DNA of 64,000 nucleotides from an uncultured Acetatifactor sp. (lineage in GTDB: Bacteria > Bacillota > Clostridia > Lachnospirales > Lachnospiraceae), in assembly GCA_910583845.1 (NCBI GenBank), contig CAJUAB010000012.1, forward strand, positions 62,001 through 126,000, given 5' to 3'. Under the pieces are notes generated by a model, which worked only from the letters and a program-made list of their open reading frames with translations, ran no database searches and was not told the origin of the DNA. The translations under genes and the position numbers were made by a program. Positions 34,184 to 42,026 of this stretch are shown piece by piece (position 1 is the first letter of the stretch; each line of letters starts with the position of its first letter).

Positions 34184-35274
34184 ATTTCCCTCTTTCCGCA
34201 GGTCCGAAGCCCCGGCGCGCCTGCATGATTGCGCCCCCTGTTATGGCCCCATAGATAGTGCCGGATCAGTCGGTCATCCGCCATGGCCAGGATCATGGCG
34301 TCTACGGATATCCCCAGCTGGCCCAGCTGGCGCAGGATTTCCTCTATGGCTTTCCCCCTGTCAACCCCTGCCTGGACCGCCAGCAGGACGCCCTCCTGCT
34401 CCCGCAGCGACTCCCCTGCCTCCGGAGCCCGGAACAGGCAGGGAATTTCCCTGTACTCCCGCTCCCCGGCCTTCCCCAAAACCTCTGTCAGACCTTTCAG
34501 GTCCAGTTCCCCGTTTACCGCCGTGACGCCGATGCGCCTTTTATCCCGGAGCAGGCAGGCAAGCTGCGCCGCAAGCTCTCCGGAGGGCTTTCCCTCCCGG
34601 CTCACATACCCGGCCACAGGCACTCCATACCGCCGGGCCAGCGTCCCCGGCACCTGTATCCTCTCCTCCAGAATTTCATGAACCCCCAGCCCGAACAGCG
34701 CCGCGAAAGCGCCCAGCGCCGCCCCCAGCACACAGGCCCGCAGCGTCCGCAGATCCGGCATGGCCAAGGCGGGCTCCCCCCTGTCCATCAGGCTTACTTC
34801 CCGGAGCTCTCTCTGTTTTTCTCCTATGGCAACCATGGCCTCCCCTGCTGCCCTGTCAATTTCCCGCACCTTTTCCGGGTCCTCATGGGTGGTGCGGATA
34901 TAACAGATCCGCAGGTCTGATATCAGTTCCGGCTCGAAGCTGGCGGCGAGTTCCTCCGCCGTCATGGAAAAGTTCAGTTTCTCCAGCATTTCCGCCATCA
35001 TGGCCTCGCTCTTGAGAAGATCATTCCAGGTGTAGGAAGCAAAATAGGAGTAGGTCTGCTGGTCGCTGGGATCAACGGCATACTCCAGGTAGTATTTGCT
35101 CTCCATGGTATAGGGGATCACTCCGCCCAAAGTGACGTTTTTCACATAGTAGATACCGCCCGCAAACGCCATACCGGCCAGAGCGCCCGCAAGAACCACC
35201 CATATCCTGCGGACACAGAGCAGCCAGAAAAGCCTCATGTCAAAAGGTTCTTTTCCATATTCACAATGCCACAT
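34180..35274 (-). CDS. Wzz-like chain-length protein with a degenerate kinase-like tail
   Basis: A 364-residue membrane protein. GGGAGG precedes the ATG at 35274. One helix near residues 22-44 and one near 172-198 flank an extracytoplasmic domain, the arrangement of Wzz/CapA co-polymerases. The cytoplasmic tail of about 165 residues (from IGVTAVNGEL to VLLAVQAGVDRGKAIEEIL and LGISVDAMILAMADD) resembles the fold order of bacterial tyrosine kinases but lacks a Walker A GxxxxGKS, since NGELDLKG stands in its place. It is therefore probably not an active kinase. It likely controls glycan length with the EpsG-like polymerase. Confidence 0.8.
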   Translation of the reverse strand: MWHCEYGKEPFDMRLFWLLCVRRIWVVLAGALAGMAFAGGIYYVKNVTLGGVIPYTMESKYYLEYAVDPSDQQTYSYFASYTWNDLLKSEAMMAEMLEKLNFSMTAEELAASFEPELISDLRICYIRTTHEDPEKVREIDRAAGEAMVAIGEKQRELREVSLMDRGEPALAMPDLRTLRACVLGAALGAFAALFGLGVHEILEERIQVPGTLARRYGVPVAGYVSREGKPSGELAAQLACLLRDKRRIGVTAVNGELDLKGLTEVLGKAGEREYREIPCLFRAPEAGESLREQEGVLLAVQAGVDRGKAIEEILRQLGQLGISVDAMILAMADDRLIRHYLWGHNRGRNHAGAPGLRTCGKREI

Positions 35275-35285
35275 ACGCCGCCTCC

Positions 35286-36695
35286 CTACTTTTCCTCGTT
35301 TCGCATGGATTCCTTCAGCGCCGTGATCTGCTCGCTCTCCACGCCCTCCGTGCTGTCCGGCCAGAACAGCACCTTCAATGTCAGCAGCATAAGCTGGAGA
35401 TCCAGCCAGGTAGAATAATTTTCGATGTAAGTCAGATCCAGCTTCAGCTTGTCATAAGGTGTGGTATTGTACTTTCCATAGACCTGCGCGTATCCGGCCA
35501 GACCGGCTTTCACCTTCATGCGGTACGCGAACTCAGGCATCATCTCCATATATTGAGCGATAATCTCCGGCCTCTCCGGTCTGGGGCCGATGAAAGACAT
35601 GTCCCCCCTGATAATATTGATCAGCTGGGGCAGCTCGTCGATTCTCACCTTCCGGATAAACTTGCCCACAGGCGTAATACGGCCGTCGTTTTTCTGCGCC
35701 AGTCTGGCCACGCCGTCCTTCTCCGCGTCCACTCTCATGCTGCGGAACTTGAGAATATGGAACTGGCGCTGGTCCAGGGTGCAACGCACCTGCTTATACA
35801 GCACCGGTCCGCCGTCATATAGCTTGATCGCCGCGGCAGTGATCAGCATAATGGGCGAAGTGATCAGAAACAGCAGCACGGCAAACACCAGGTCAATCAG
35901 GCGTTTTATGAAACGCTGCTCCACGGTGAGGCTGTATTCCCGGGTCAATAAAATGGGCGTGTCAAAGAGATGCAGCTCCTCCGTCCCCCGTATGATGACA
36001 TCCGTGATCTTGGGCATCATATAGACGCGGACAGACCTGGCATAACAGTATTTCATCAGGGCGTTCCTCTCCTGCGTGGGTATGTCCCAGATTACCACAG
36101 CCTGAAAGTCTCTGCGCTCATACCCTTCCGTGATCTCCTGGCAGACTTTCTCAAGTCCCTCCGATACATGGATATATTTTACGATGTCGTATTTGTCCCT
36201 GCGGCTTTGAAACTTGCCCACTATGCTCTCTATGGGCCTGTCTCCATGAACCAGCAGCATTTTCCTGGGCGGAAATACCGTTTTGTAAATCCAATAGGCA
36301 ATGTTATTCCACACCGCAATGATGATTATCTGCAGGATCATCATATAGATAAAGCAATGCGGCACAAAAAGCTGTTTGGCCATAATGGACAGCTGTGCGT
36401 ACAGCAGCACCTCCGCCGCCAGGCTGGCAAAAACCTGGGAGAAGATCACCTCCCCGTTTTTCAGGTAGCCGATCCGCATGCCTCCGTACATATGCGAGAA
36501 GAAAAACAGCATCCCCACATAAAAGGCAATCTGCAGGGCGTCCGCGCGCCAATAGTAGCGTACGCCGGTACTGGCGGTGATGCTGGGGCTGAAATTGGTC
36601 TTCCAATAGTAAACAAAGACCAGCGACTCCAGCGCCAGACAAACCCCGGACAGGGCCAGCAATATAATTCTTTTAGAAGTTTCCAGTTTCCGCAT
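35286..36695 (-). CDS. Long polyprenyl-phosphate sugar phosphotransferase (WcaJ/CpsE type)
   Basis: A 469-residue enzyme with four or five N-terminal membrane helices and a CoA-binding-like middle domain. The C-terminal phosphoglycosyltransferase domain contains LIDLVFAVLLFLITSP, LYKQVRCTLDQRQFHILKFR and RIDELPQLINIIRGDMSFIG. It adds the first sugar-1-phosphate (commonly glucose or galactose) to undecaprenyl phosphate. The ATG at 36695 (AAGGA upstream) is chosen; the open frame and an ATG at 36734 are also possible. It is the first gene after the promoter at 36761-36789 and starts the block running to the epimerase gene. Confidence 0.93.
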   Translation of the reverse strand: MRKLETSKRIILLALSGVCLALESLVFVYYWKTNFSPSITASTGVRYYWRADALQIAFYVGMLFFFSHMYGGMRIGYLKNGEVIFSQVFASLAAEVLLYAQLSIMAKQLFVPHCFIYMMILQIIIIAVWNNIAYWIYKTVFPPRKMLLVHGDRPIESIVGKFQSRRDKYDIVKYIHVSEGLEKVCQEITEGYERRDFQAVVIWDIPTQERNALMKYCYARSVRVYMMPKITDVIIRGTEELHLFDTPILLTREYSLTVEQRFIKRLIDLVFAVLLFLITSPIMLITAAAIKLYDGGPVLYKQVRCTLDQRQFHILKFRSMRVDAEKDGVARLAQKNDGRITPVGKFIRKVRIDELPQLINIIRGDMSFIGPRPERPEIIAQYMEMMPEFAYRMKVKAGLAGYAQVYGKYNTTPYDKLKLDLTYIENYSTWLDLQLMLLTLKVLFWPDSTEGVESEQITALKESMRNEEK

Positions 36696-36760
36696 TCCCG
36701 TATCCTTCTTACTTTGGTGTATCGCGTCCGCCATACCGGCGGAGTAATGATCAAAAAAAG

Positions 36761-36789
36761 ATTATAGCATACTTCCCATATCCCGTCCA
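36761..36789 (-). promoter_or_regulatory. Promoter of the Wzy-type exopolysaccharide block
   Basis: TGGACG (36789-36784) and a perfect TATAAT (36766-36761) are 17 bp apart on the minus strand. The transcript would begin near 36753, a short distance before the WcaJ-type gene. Confidence 0.65.
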
Positions 36790-36807
36790 CAGGAGAATCC
36801 GCTCCGG

Positions 36808-37566
36808 TCATATTCTGCGCATCACCGCGCGCCAGGCCCAGAAGCAGAAATTGTACAAACTGTAGGGGACGGACAGTCCCTCCGCCCTGCGATACAGATT
36901 CCAGATCCTGCGGACAGCCTCCAGTTTGTTGGAGGAAAGGGACTGCCGGGGCCTGCGGTACAGCACCAGATTCTGATCCAGCCCCCAGGCCGTGTGCCCC
37001 TCCCGCAGGACCTTCCACCACAGCGCGGTATCCTCGCTCTTGATTTCCGGCATCTCCAGCATTTCTCTGGGAATCATTTGGGTGTCGAACATCACTGTGG
37101 AGGTAAAGATGGTAGTATTCTTAAGAGCTTCCCTGTAGGTCAGCCGGGAGGGCACATGCACCACCCTGCCGGTGCCCGCTCCCTGCTCGTCCGCGAACTC
37201 ATATCCCGTAAACACGAAAGCCGCCTGCTTCTCCCTCATATATTGCAGCTGCCTCTCCAGCTTTTCCGGTCTCCACAGGTCATCCGCGTCCACATAGGCG
37301 ATGTACCGGCCCCGTGCCGCCAGAAGCCCTCTGTTTCTGGACCGGGCCGCTCCCATGTTTTCCTCATTGACCATAAGCCGCAGCCGCTTTTCGCCTGTGG
37401 TTTTCTGATACTCCCGGATCACCCTGGCACAGTCGTCCCCGCAGCCGTCCACCACCAGCAGCAGCTCCCAGTTTTCATAAGTCTGGGCCGCCACATGTTC
37501 CATGGTCTCCACTATATATTTTTCCGCGTTGTACACCGGTACAATGATACTGACTGTCTCGTTCAC
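36808..37566 (-). CDS. GT2-family glycosyltransferase
   Basis: A 252-residue GT-A enzyme. It has ETVSIIVPVYNAEKYIVETM, LLVVDGCGDDCARVIRE, NMGAARSRNRGL and YIAYVDADDLWRPEKL with the metal-binding DADD. The GTG at 37566 has GGGAG upstream; an ATG at 37584, which overlaps the previous gene end, is an alternative. This group includes many enzymes acting early in lipid-linked oligosaccharide synthesis. It is the last gene of the operon that starts near 39505. Confidence 0.9.
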   Translation of the reverse strand: MNETVSIIVPVYNAEKYIVETMEHVAAQTYENWELLLVVDGCGDDCARVIREYQKTTGEKRLRLMVNEENMGAARSRNRGLLAARGRYIAYVDADDLWRPEKLERQLQYMREKQAAFVFTGYEFADEQGAGTGRVVHVPSRLTYREALKNTTIFTSTVMFDTQMIPREMLEMPEIKSEDTALWWKVLREGHTAWGLDQNLVLYRRPRQSLSSNKLEAVRRIWNLYRRAEGLSVPYSLYNFCFWAWRAVMRRI

Positions 37567-37580
37567 CTTGTCTCCCTGCC

Positions 37581-38498
37581 TCATTCACATGCCCAGACTG
37601 TATATCCCTCTGTTTCCCCCAGCATCCGCGCCCGCAGACCGTACTCCTGTTCCATCTGTCCGCAGGCCAGAGCGACGCGGTCCGTCACCCGGGCCGGGAA
37701 CACCCACAGCGCTGATCCCTGCCGGAACGCTGACTGCAGCATATAGGCATCCGCCAGCACCTGGTCGCCCCGGTCCTGACCGTCCTCCCACACCGCCGCC
37801 ACATCCTCCAGATAGATTTTCAGCCCCAGGGGAATTTCATAGGCTTCCCCCTTCTCCAGGGTTTCCATCCAGTCAAACAACCGCTGCTGTTCCATGGGGT
37901 AAGTGTCATAGGCGTAAGCGGCAGCCTCCGGCTCCCACATATTCCGCCCATACAGCAGCCGGATCTCGCCGGTGTGCCGCCGGACCTCCTCCAGCACAGC
38001 GCGCGGGCCCCACAGCAGCGCCTCCCGGCTCTCCGGCAGCTCCTCCAGGTATACCGCCGCCTGCCGGGCCGGTATCCGGTCTTGCCCGGCGCTGCGCAGA
38101 TTTCCCAGATTGCCTGTGAGCAGCAGGAGGGCCAGAAGCACGGCCAGGCCGCCGGCCAGCCGCCAGGCCGCCTTCCCATCCCGGCGCTGCTGCCCGGTCA
38201 GCTCCCACAGCAGCCGTGTGCCGCCCCAGGCGATGCACAGGGTGACAGGCACCAGGCTCCAGATCCAGTGATAGCTGTAGAATCTGGTCTGGTACAGCAT
38301 CAGGATCGCCGCGCTCCCCGGGAAAAGCGCCGCCGCCAGCAATGTCGCCGTCACTGCCAGCAGACGCTTTTCCCGTGTGCCGGACGTCCTTCCCGCCGCG
38401 GCAAAATACAGCAGGACCCCCAGGGCCAGCACCGCCATATGATTGCTCTGGAAATAGCCTCCCAGGCCATACAGCGCGCTCTGCAAAAGTTCTCTCAT
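37581..38498 (-). CDS. Membrane protein, likely C-terminal half of a DUF6077-type protein
   Basis: A 305-residue protein with about four or five membrane helices and a soluble tail of about 170 residues. YQTRFYSYHWIWSLVPVTLCIAWGGT and the tail segment EEVRRHTGEIRLLYGRNMW resemble the later part of DUF6077 membrane proteins. The gene upstream resembles the first part. GGAGGAG just before the ATG at 38498 and an ATGA overlap with the previous stop show that it is translated separately, so this looks like a natural split rather than a sequencing frameshift. Function is unknown, probably a GT-C-type transferase. Confidence 0.68.
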   Translation of the reverse strand: MRELLQSALYGLGGYFQSNHMAVLALGVLLYFAAAGRTSGTREKRLLAVTATLLAAALFPGSAAILMLYQTRFYSYHWIWSLVPVTLCIAWGGTRLLWELTGQQRRDGKAAWRLAGGLAVLLALLLLTGNLGNLRSAGQDRIPARQAAVYLEELPESREALLWGPRAVLEEVRRHTGEIRLLYGRNMWEPEAAAYAYDTYPMEQQRLFDWMETLEKGEAYEIPLGLKIYLEDVAAVWEDGQDRGDQVLADAYMLQSAFRQGSALWVFPARVTDRVALACGQMEQEYGLRARMLGETEGYTVWACE

Positions 38499-39505
38499 GG
38501 CTCCTCCTCTCCCCCGAAAATCCGGGAAGACAGGCGGCGGCAGAACCCCCGGGAGCCCGCCTTGTCAAGCACCGCCATCACGGCCAGCAAAAGCAGGCAC
38601 ATCCCCAGTCCGTTGAAGGTCCGGCAGACGCTGGCTTCCGCCAGTACGCACAGGAGCATGCACGGCCAGGTGCGGCGCAGGTCCCTCTCAAGCCCCAGAG
38701 ACAGCGCGTAGGGCAGCAGTACCAGGTTCCGGACAGAAGTTCCCAGCCATGCGCCGTGCAGGGCGGCATAGCCGTCCAGCCAGGGGAAGCCCTCCCCGCA
38801 CCAGAAAATCATCGCCACCAGAATCAGCAGCAAATATTTTTTTCTCAGATGATCACCGAATAACAGCCTGGCAAGGCGGTAGTAAGCCATATAGGCCCCC
38901 GCCAGCACCACCACCGGCATCAGGTTCTGCACCAGCACCCCGCCGTCCACCGGAAAGCATGCGCCGATCAGCGCATACAGAGTGGGCAGGCCCAGAATCC
39001 TGTGGCGCATGGACATCCCCTGTTCATAGGCCTGTCCCGTCAGGGGATTTACCCGGTAGATTCCGTCCGCGGCCTGAAAACTGCGCAGTGTCTCCACCGT
39101 GATATCTCCGGGAGCCGTTATGGCCGGCATACAGTATACATACACTGCCTGGGTCAGCACCAGCACCAGGAAAAGACCGGGCAGCGCAAAACTTCCGCCC
39201 TCCTGGGGCAGTATCCGGAAGCGCTCTCTGTGTCTGCGCCAGGTCCATACCACCGGCACGAGAGAAAGCAGGCTCAGTCCCGCCAGGCCGCAATACCACA
39301 GCATCCTCAGACCGCTCAGCGACAGATGCCCAAAAGCGCCCAGCAGATGCAATGCCTCCGCCAGGCCAACGCAGCACAGTCCGCCGGTAATCCATGCGTC
39401 TGTCATAGGAACCACCTCCGGTGTGCCGCGGCGGATCACTGTCTGAACCGCCGCCCCCAGCAGCCAGGGGATCAGGGCCAGCAACAGCCATAACAGAATG
39501 ATCAT
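38495..39505 (-). CDS. Membrane protein, likely N-terminal half of a DUF6077-type protein
   Basis: A 336-residue polytopic membrane protein (about eight helices) starting at the ATG at 39505. The longer frame to 39631 runs past the promoter. An acidic extracytoplasmic loop (TAPGDITVETLRSFQAADGI, then YRVNPLTGQAYE) matches the position and form of the loop with the DPYTG-type sequence in DUF6077 proteins. It is the first gene after the promoter at 39565-39594. It is closely followed by the C-terminal half (ATGA overlap). The two chains would have to associate in the membrane. Confidence 0.7.
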   Translation of the reverse strand: MIILLWLLLALIPWLLGAAVQTVIRRGTPEVVPMTDAWITGGLCCVGLAEALHLLGAFGHLSLSGLRMLWYCGLAGLSLLSLVPVVWTWRRHRERFRILPQEGGSFALPGLFLVLVLTQAVYVYCMPAITAPGDITVETLRSFQAADGIYRVNPLTGQAYEQGMSMRHRILGLPTLYALIGACFPVDGGVLVQNLMPVVVLAGAYMAYYRLARLLFGDHLRKKYLLLILVAMIFWCGEGFPWLDGYAALHGAWLGTSVRNLVLLPYALSLGLERDLRRTWPCMLLCVLAEASVCRTFNGLGMCLLLLAVMAVLDKAGSRGFCRRLSSRIFGGEEEP

Positions 39506-39564
39506 TTGCGCATCAGCCCCTTTCTCGTACAGTTTGTTGCAAGCTACGCATGTTCTCTGGAAGT

Positions 39565-39594
39565 AGTATACCACATATTTCCTGTTTTGAACAA
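39565..39594 (-). promoter_or_regulatory. Promoter of the split DUF6077 / GT2 operon
   Basis: TTGTTC (39594-39589) and TATACT (39570-39565) lie 18 bp apart on the minus strand. The predicted start, near 39557, is about 50 bp before the ATG at 39505. Confidence 0.65.
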
Positions 39595-39636
39595 CAATAG
39601 AATTTACGCTCCGCCGGGATTCAATTCTCACGCATT

Positions 39637-39666
39637 AAAAAAGAGACCTGACTCAAGTCTCTTTTT
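39637..39666 (-). terminator. Terminator of the Spo0A-domain gene
   Basis: On the minus strand AAAAAGAGAC and GTCTCTTTTT pair around a 9-nt loop, with a run of T after the stem, about 60 bp past the stop at 39725. Because the sequence is symmetric it could work in both directions. Confidence 0.8.
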
Positions 39667-39724
39667 GACTATAAGGGGCAGCGCTCATTGGTAATCAGCT
39701 AACTGTATTACTTGTTCAGGCCAC

Positions 39725-40102
39725 TTATCTCGCTTTCATATCCAGCCGCATCTTATCTGCGATCCGGGCTATGTACTCGCTGTTAGTGGGACGGCTTTTG
39801 CCCTGTTGCGCGGAATATCCAAACAGTTTCTCAAAGGTCTCGACGTTTCCCCTCGTCCAGGACACTTCGATGGCATTGCGTATCGCCCGCTCTACTTTCT
39901 GATCCGTGGTCTTAAAATGTTTGGCGATGGTAGGATACAACAGTTTGGTAACGCTGCTCACCACCTCCATATCCCTGCCGGACAGCAGGATGGCATCGCG
40001 CAGATAATGATATCCTTTCAGATGCGCGGGAACGCCTATATCCAGCATGATCTCCGTGATATAGCACTCCAGTTCGTAATCTTTTACAGCAGAAATGTCC
40101 AT
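39725..40102 (-). CDS. Stand-alone Spo0A C-terminal (DNA-binding) domain protein
   Basis: A 125-residue protein that is almost entirely the Spo0A output domain: ITEIMLDIGVPAHLKGYHYL, then LLYPTIAKHFKTTDQKVERA and RNAIEVSWTRGN, followed by FGYSAQQGKSRPTNSEYIAR. The phosphoacceptor receiver domain of Spo0A is absent. The start ATG at 40102 follows GGGGA; the open frame extends to 40120. It could compete with Spo0A for 0A boxes, or act without phosphorylation. A 0A-box-like TGTCGAA lies in its promoter. Its own terminator follows at 39637-39666. The domain call is firm. The role is inference. Confidence 0.9.
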   Translation of the reverse strand: MDISAVKDYELECYITEIMLDIGVPAHLKGYHYLRDAILLSGRDMEVVSSVTKLLYPTIAKHFKTTDQKVERAIRNAIEVSWTRGNVETFEKLFGYSAQQGKSRPTNSEYIARIADKMRLDMKAR

Positions 40103-40158
40103 AATGAATTCCCCTTTCACATGTCAAGTACTGCCCCTTACTGTAATTGATTGCACTA

Positions 40159-40187
40159 ATCATATCATATCTGTCGAAAAATGTATA
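40159..40187 (-). promoter_or_regulatory. Promoter of the Spo0A-domain gene
   Basis: TATACA (40187-40182) and TATGAT (40164-40159) are 17 bp apart on the minus strand. A 0A-box-like sequence sits inside the spacer. Confidence 0.5.
40172..40178 (+). promoter_or_regulatory. 0A-box-like site
   Basis: TGTCGAA on the plus strand matches the core of the Spo0A binding site. It lies between the -35 and -10 boxes, a position usually associated with repression. A single 7-base match can occur by chance. Confidence 0.5.
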
Positions 40188-40250
40188 GTGATTTTTATTA
40201 TCAAATATCTTTATATATCAACGAGAAGCAACAAATAACGAGTATTTCAT

Positions 40251-41180
40251 CTATAATTCTTCCTTTACGATATAAATCGGACGTCTTTTTACCTCCAGAT
40301 AAGTCTTAGCCAGGTACTGGCCGATAATCCCCATGCAGAAGAGCTGCACACCGCTGATCAGGGAGATAATACAGACCAAAGAAGGCCAGCCCGATACCGG
40401 GTCCCCGAATATACTGGTGCGCACAATGATAAAAATAATCAAAACAAACGCCAGCACACAGAACAGCACTCCCATGATGGAAGCGATGCTCAGAGGCACA
40501 GTGGAAAAAGCGGTGATTCCCTCCAGGGAATAGATCAGCAGTTTCCAGAAATTCCACTTGGTCTCCCCCTTGGCCCGTTCCACATTTTCGTATTCCAGCC
40601 ACTTTGTCTGAAATCCCACCCAGCCGTAGATGCCCTTGGTAAAACGATTGTATTCCCGCATCTGCAAGATGGCGTTTACCATCTGACGGGTCATCAGTCG
40701 GTAATCCCTGGCGCCGTCCATAATCTCTGTCTTTGAAATATGCTTCATCAGCCGGTAGAACATTCTGGCAAAGAGGGAGCGGACCGGGGGCTCCCCCTTC
40801 CGGCTGACGCGTCTGGTAGCCACGGAGTCATATCCCTGCTCCATATACGAATACATCTCCGGCAGCAATGCAGGCGGGTCCTGCAAATCCACATCCATCA
40901 GCACCACATAATCCCCCCGGGACTTTTCCAGTCCCGCGTACATCCCCGCCTCCTTGCCGAAATTCCGTGAGAAAGAGATCAGACGCACTCTCTCATCCCT
41001 CTCCCGCAGTTTTTTTACCTCCGCCGCCGTATGGTCCCGGGAGCCGTCGTCAATGTACAGAATCTCTATTTCCAGTTGTTTCTCCGCAAAAAAAGCCTCG
41101 TTTTTCATCAGTTCCGCATAAAAATCCGCAACCGACTCCTCTTCGTTATAACATGGGATAATTATACTAAGCACGCACAT
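40251..41180 (-). CDS. GT2 glycosyltransferase with two C-terminal membrane helices (GtrB/DPM1 type)
   Basis: A 309-residue membrane-anchored enzyme. It has LSIIIPCYNEEESVADFYAE, YIDDGSRDHTAAEV, RNFGKEAGMYAGL and MDVDLQDPPALLPEM with the DVD metal site. Two helices near residues 230-290 match bactoprenol glucosyltransferase GtrB. It probably charges undecaprenyl phosphate with a sugar, as a donor for GT-C enzymes. It has its own promoter (41367-41395) and is not in an operon with a GtrA-type gene here. Confidence 0.92.
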   Translation of the reverse strand: MCVLSIIIPCYNEEESVADFYAELMKNEAFFAEKQLEIEILYIDDGSRDHTAAEVKKLRERDERVRLISFSRNFGKEAGMYAGLEKSRGDYVVLMDVDLQDPPALLPEMYSYMEQGYDSVATRRVSRKGEPPVRSLFARMFYRLMKHISKTEIMDGARDYRLMTRQMVNAILQMREYNRFTKGIYGWVGFQTKWLEYENVERAKGETKWNFWKLLIYSLEGITAFSTVPLSIASIMGVLFCVLAFVLIIFIIVRTSIFGDPVSGWPSLVCIISLISGVQLFCMGIIGQYLAKTYLEVKRRPIYIVKEEL

Positions 41181-41366
41181 TTTCTTTCCTTTCTCTGTTC
41201 GGTGTTCCTCTTGCCTCCCGGACCAGCCGTCGGATCACCGTATGAATTACCACTCTTTCCGGAAGTCTGCCCTGTAAATTTTCCTTTATATCTTTCTGCC
41301 CGGAATCTCTGCCAAAAATGCACAAATGAGTACAGAAATTACGCTCAGAATATACAAATATAAAAA

Positions 41367-41395
41367 ATACTACCATATATTATCGATATTTTCAA
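41367..41395 (-). promoter_or_regulatory. Promoter of the GtrB-like gene
   Basis: TTGAAA (41395-41390) and TAGTAT (41372-41367) are 17 bp apart on the minus strand. The 320-bp stretch 41181-41501 holds this promoter, the plus-strand promoter at 41448-41476 and a leader of about 180 nt, and no convincing gene. Confidence 0.5.
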
Positions 41396-41447
41396 CACTT
41401 TCTACATCTTCGATCATACGAAAAGCTCAGAAAACGTATTATAGATC

Positions 41448-41476
41448 TGGATATCCCAAATGGAATCGTGTATAAT
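41448..41476 (+). promoter_or_regulatory. Promoter of the DUF212 gene
   Basis: TGGATA (41448-41453) and a perfect TATAAT (41471-41476) are 17 bp apart on the plus strand, about 25 bp before the ATG at 41502. Confidence 0.65.
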
Positions 41477-41501
41477 GTATAAGGAAATGAGGTTAGGAAA
41501 C

Positions 41502-41969
41502 ATGAATTTTTTTACCGGACTGATGCAAAATAAGATTTTTCTGGCGGCCGCCCTGGGCTGGCTGATTGCGCAGATTCTCAAGACACTGATTCACTTGCTG
41601 TTTACCAAAAGGTTTGTGGCGGAGCGCCTGGTAGGGAGCGGCGGTATGCCCAGTTCCCATTCCGCCACCGTATGCGCGCTGGTCACAGCCACATATCTGG
41701 AACACGGCAGCGCCGATTATGCTTTTGCCATCTCCCTGGTCATAGCGATCATCGTTATGTATGACGCCACCGGAGTCCGTCGCGAGACGGGGATTCAGGC
41801 CCAGCTGCTGAACAATATCATAAAAATATTTGAAGATATGGGACGGGACGAGTTATCCGCCCAGGACAAGCTGAAGGAATTTATCGGCCATACACCCTTT
41901 CAGGTCCTGATGGGCGCTGTTTTGGGTGTGTTTGTGGCCATATTGTTCTATCAGATCCTAATCAAGTAG
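41502..41969 (+). CDS. Divergent PAP2-family membrane protein (DUF212/YuiD type)
   Basis: A 155-residue membrane protein, the only clear plus-strand gene. It has GSGGMPSSHSATVCAL (the PSSHS phosphatase-like motif), MYDATGVRRETG and QLLNNIIKIF, all typical of the DUF212 family. AGGA lies before the ATG at 41502. The last two codons and the stop (41961-41969) lie inside the group II intron. Without the intron the gene would end two residues earlier, at a TAA formed by the joined exons. The family is thought to act on lipid phosphates, but the substrate is not known. Confidence 0.92.
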   Translation: MNFFTGLMQNKIFLAAALGWLIAQILKTLIHLLFTKRFVAERLVGSGGMPSSHSATVCALVTATYLEHGSADYAFAISLVIAIIVMYDATGVRRETGIQAQLLNNIIKIFEDMGRDELSAQDKLKEFIGHTPFQVLMGAVLGVFVAILFYQILIK

Positions 41970-41993
41970 GGGAGATTTTCTCTCCCCTCTCAC

Positions 41994-42026
41994 ACCACCA
42001 GTACGTGCCGTTCGGCATACGGCGGT
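41994..42026 (-). ncRNA. Group II intron domain V
   Basis: The minus-strand sequence forms a hairpin of the domain V form (ACCGCCGTATGCC, a GAAC turn, GGCACGTACTGGTGGT). The reverse transcriptase stop codon abuts it. Domain V is the catalytic core needed for splicing and mobility, so the intron is likely active or only recently inactive. Confidence 0.75.

Noticed and set aside
41167..41376. A 69-codon minus-strand frame upstream of the GtrB-like gene
   Set aside because: Its start lies at or before the predicted transcription start, it overlaps the GtrB-like gene, and it has no ribosome site or domain.
41970..41986. GGGGAGA hairpin as a terminator of the DUF212 gene
   Set aside because: It has no T run and lies in the position of intron domain VI.
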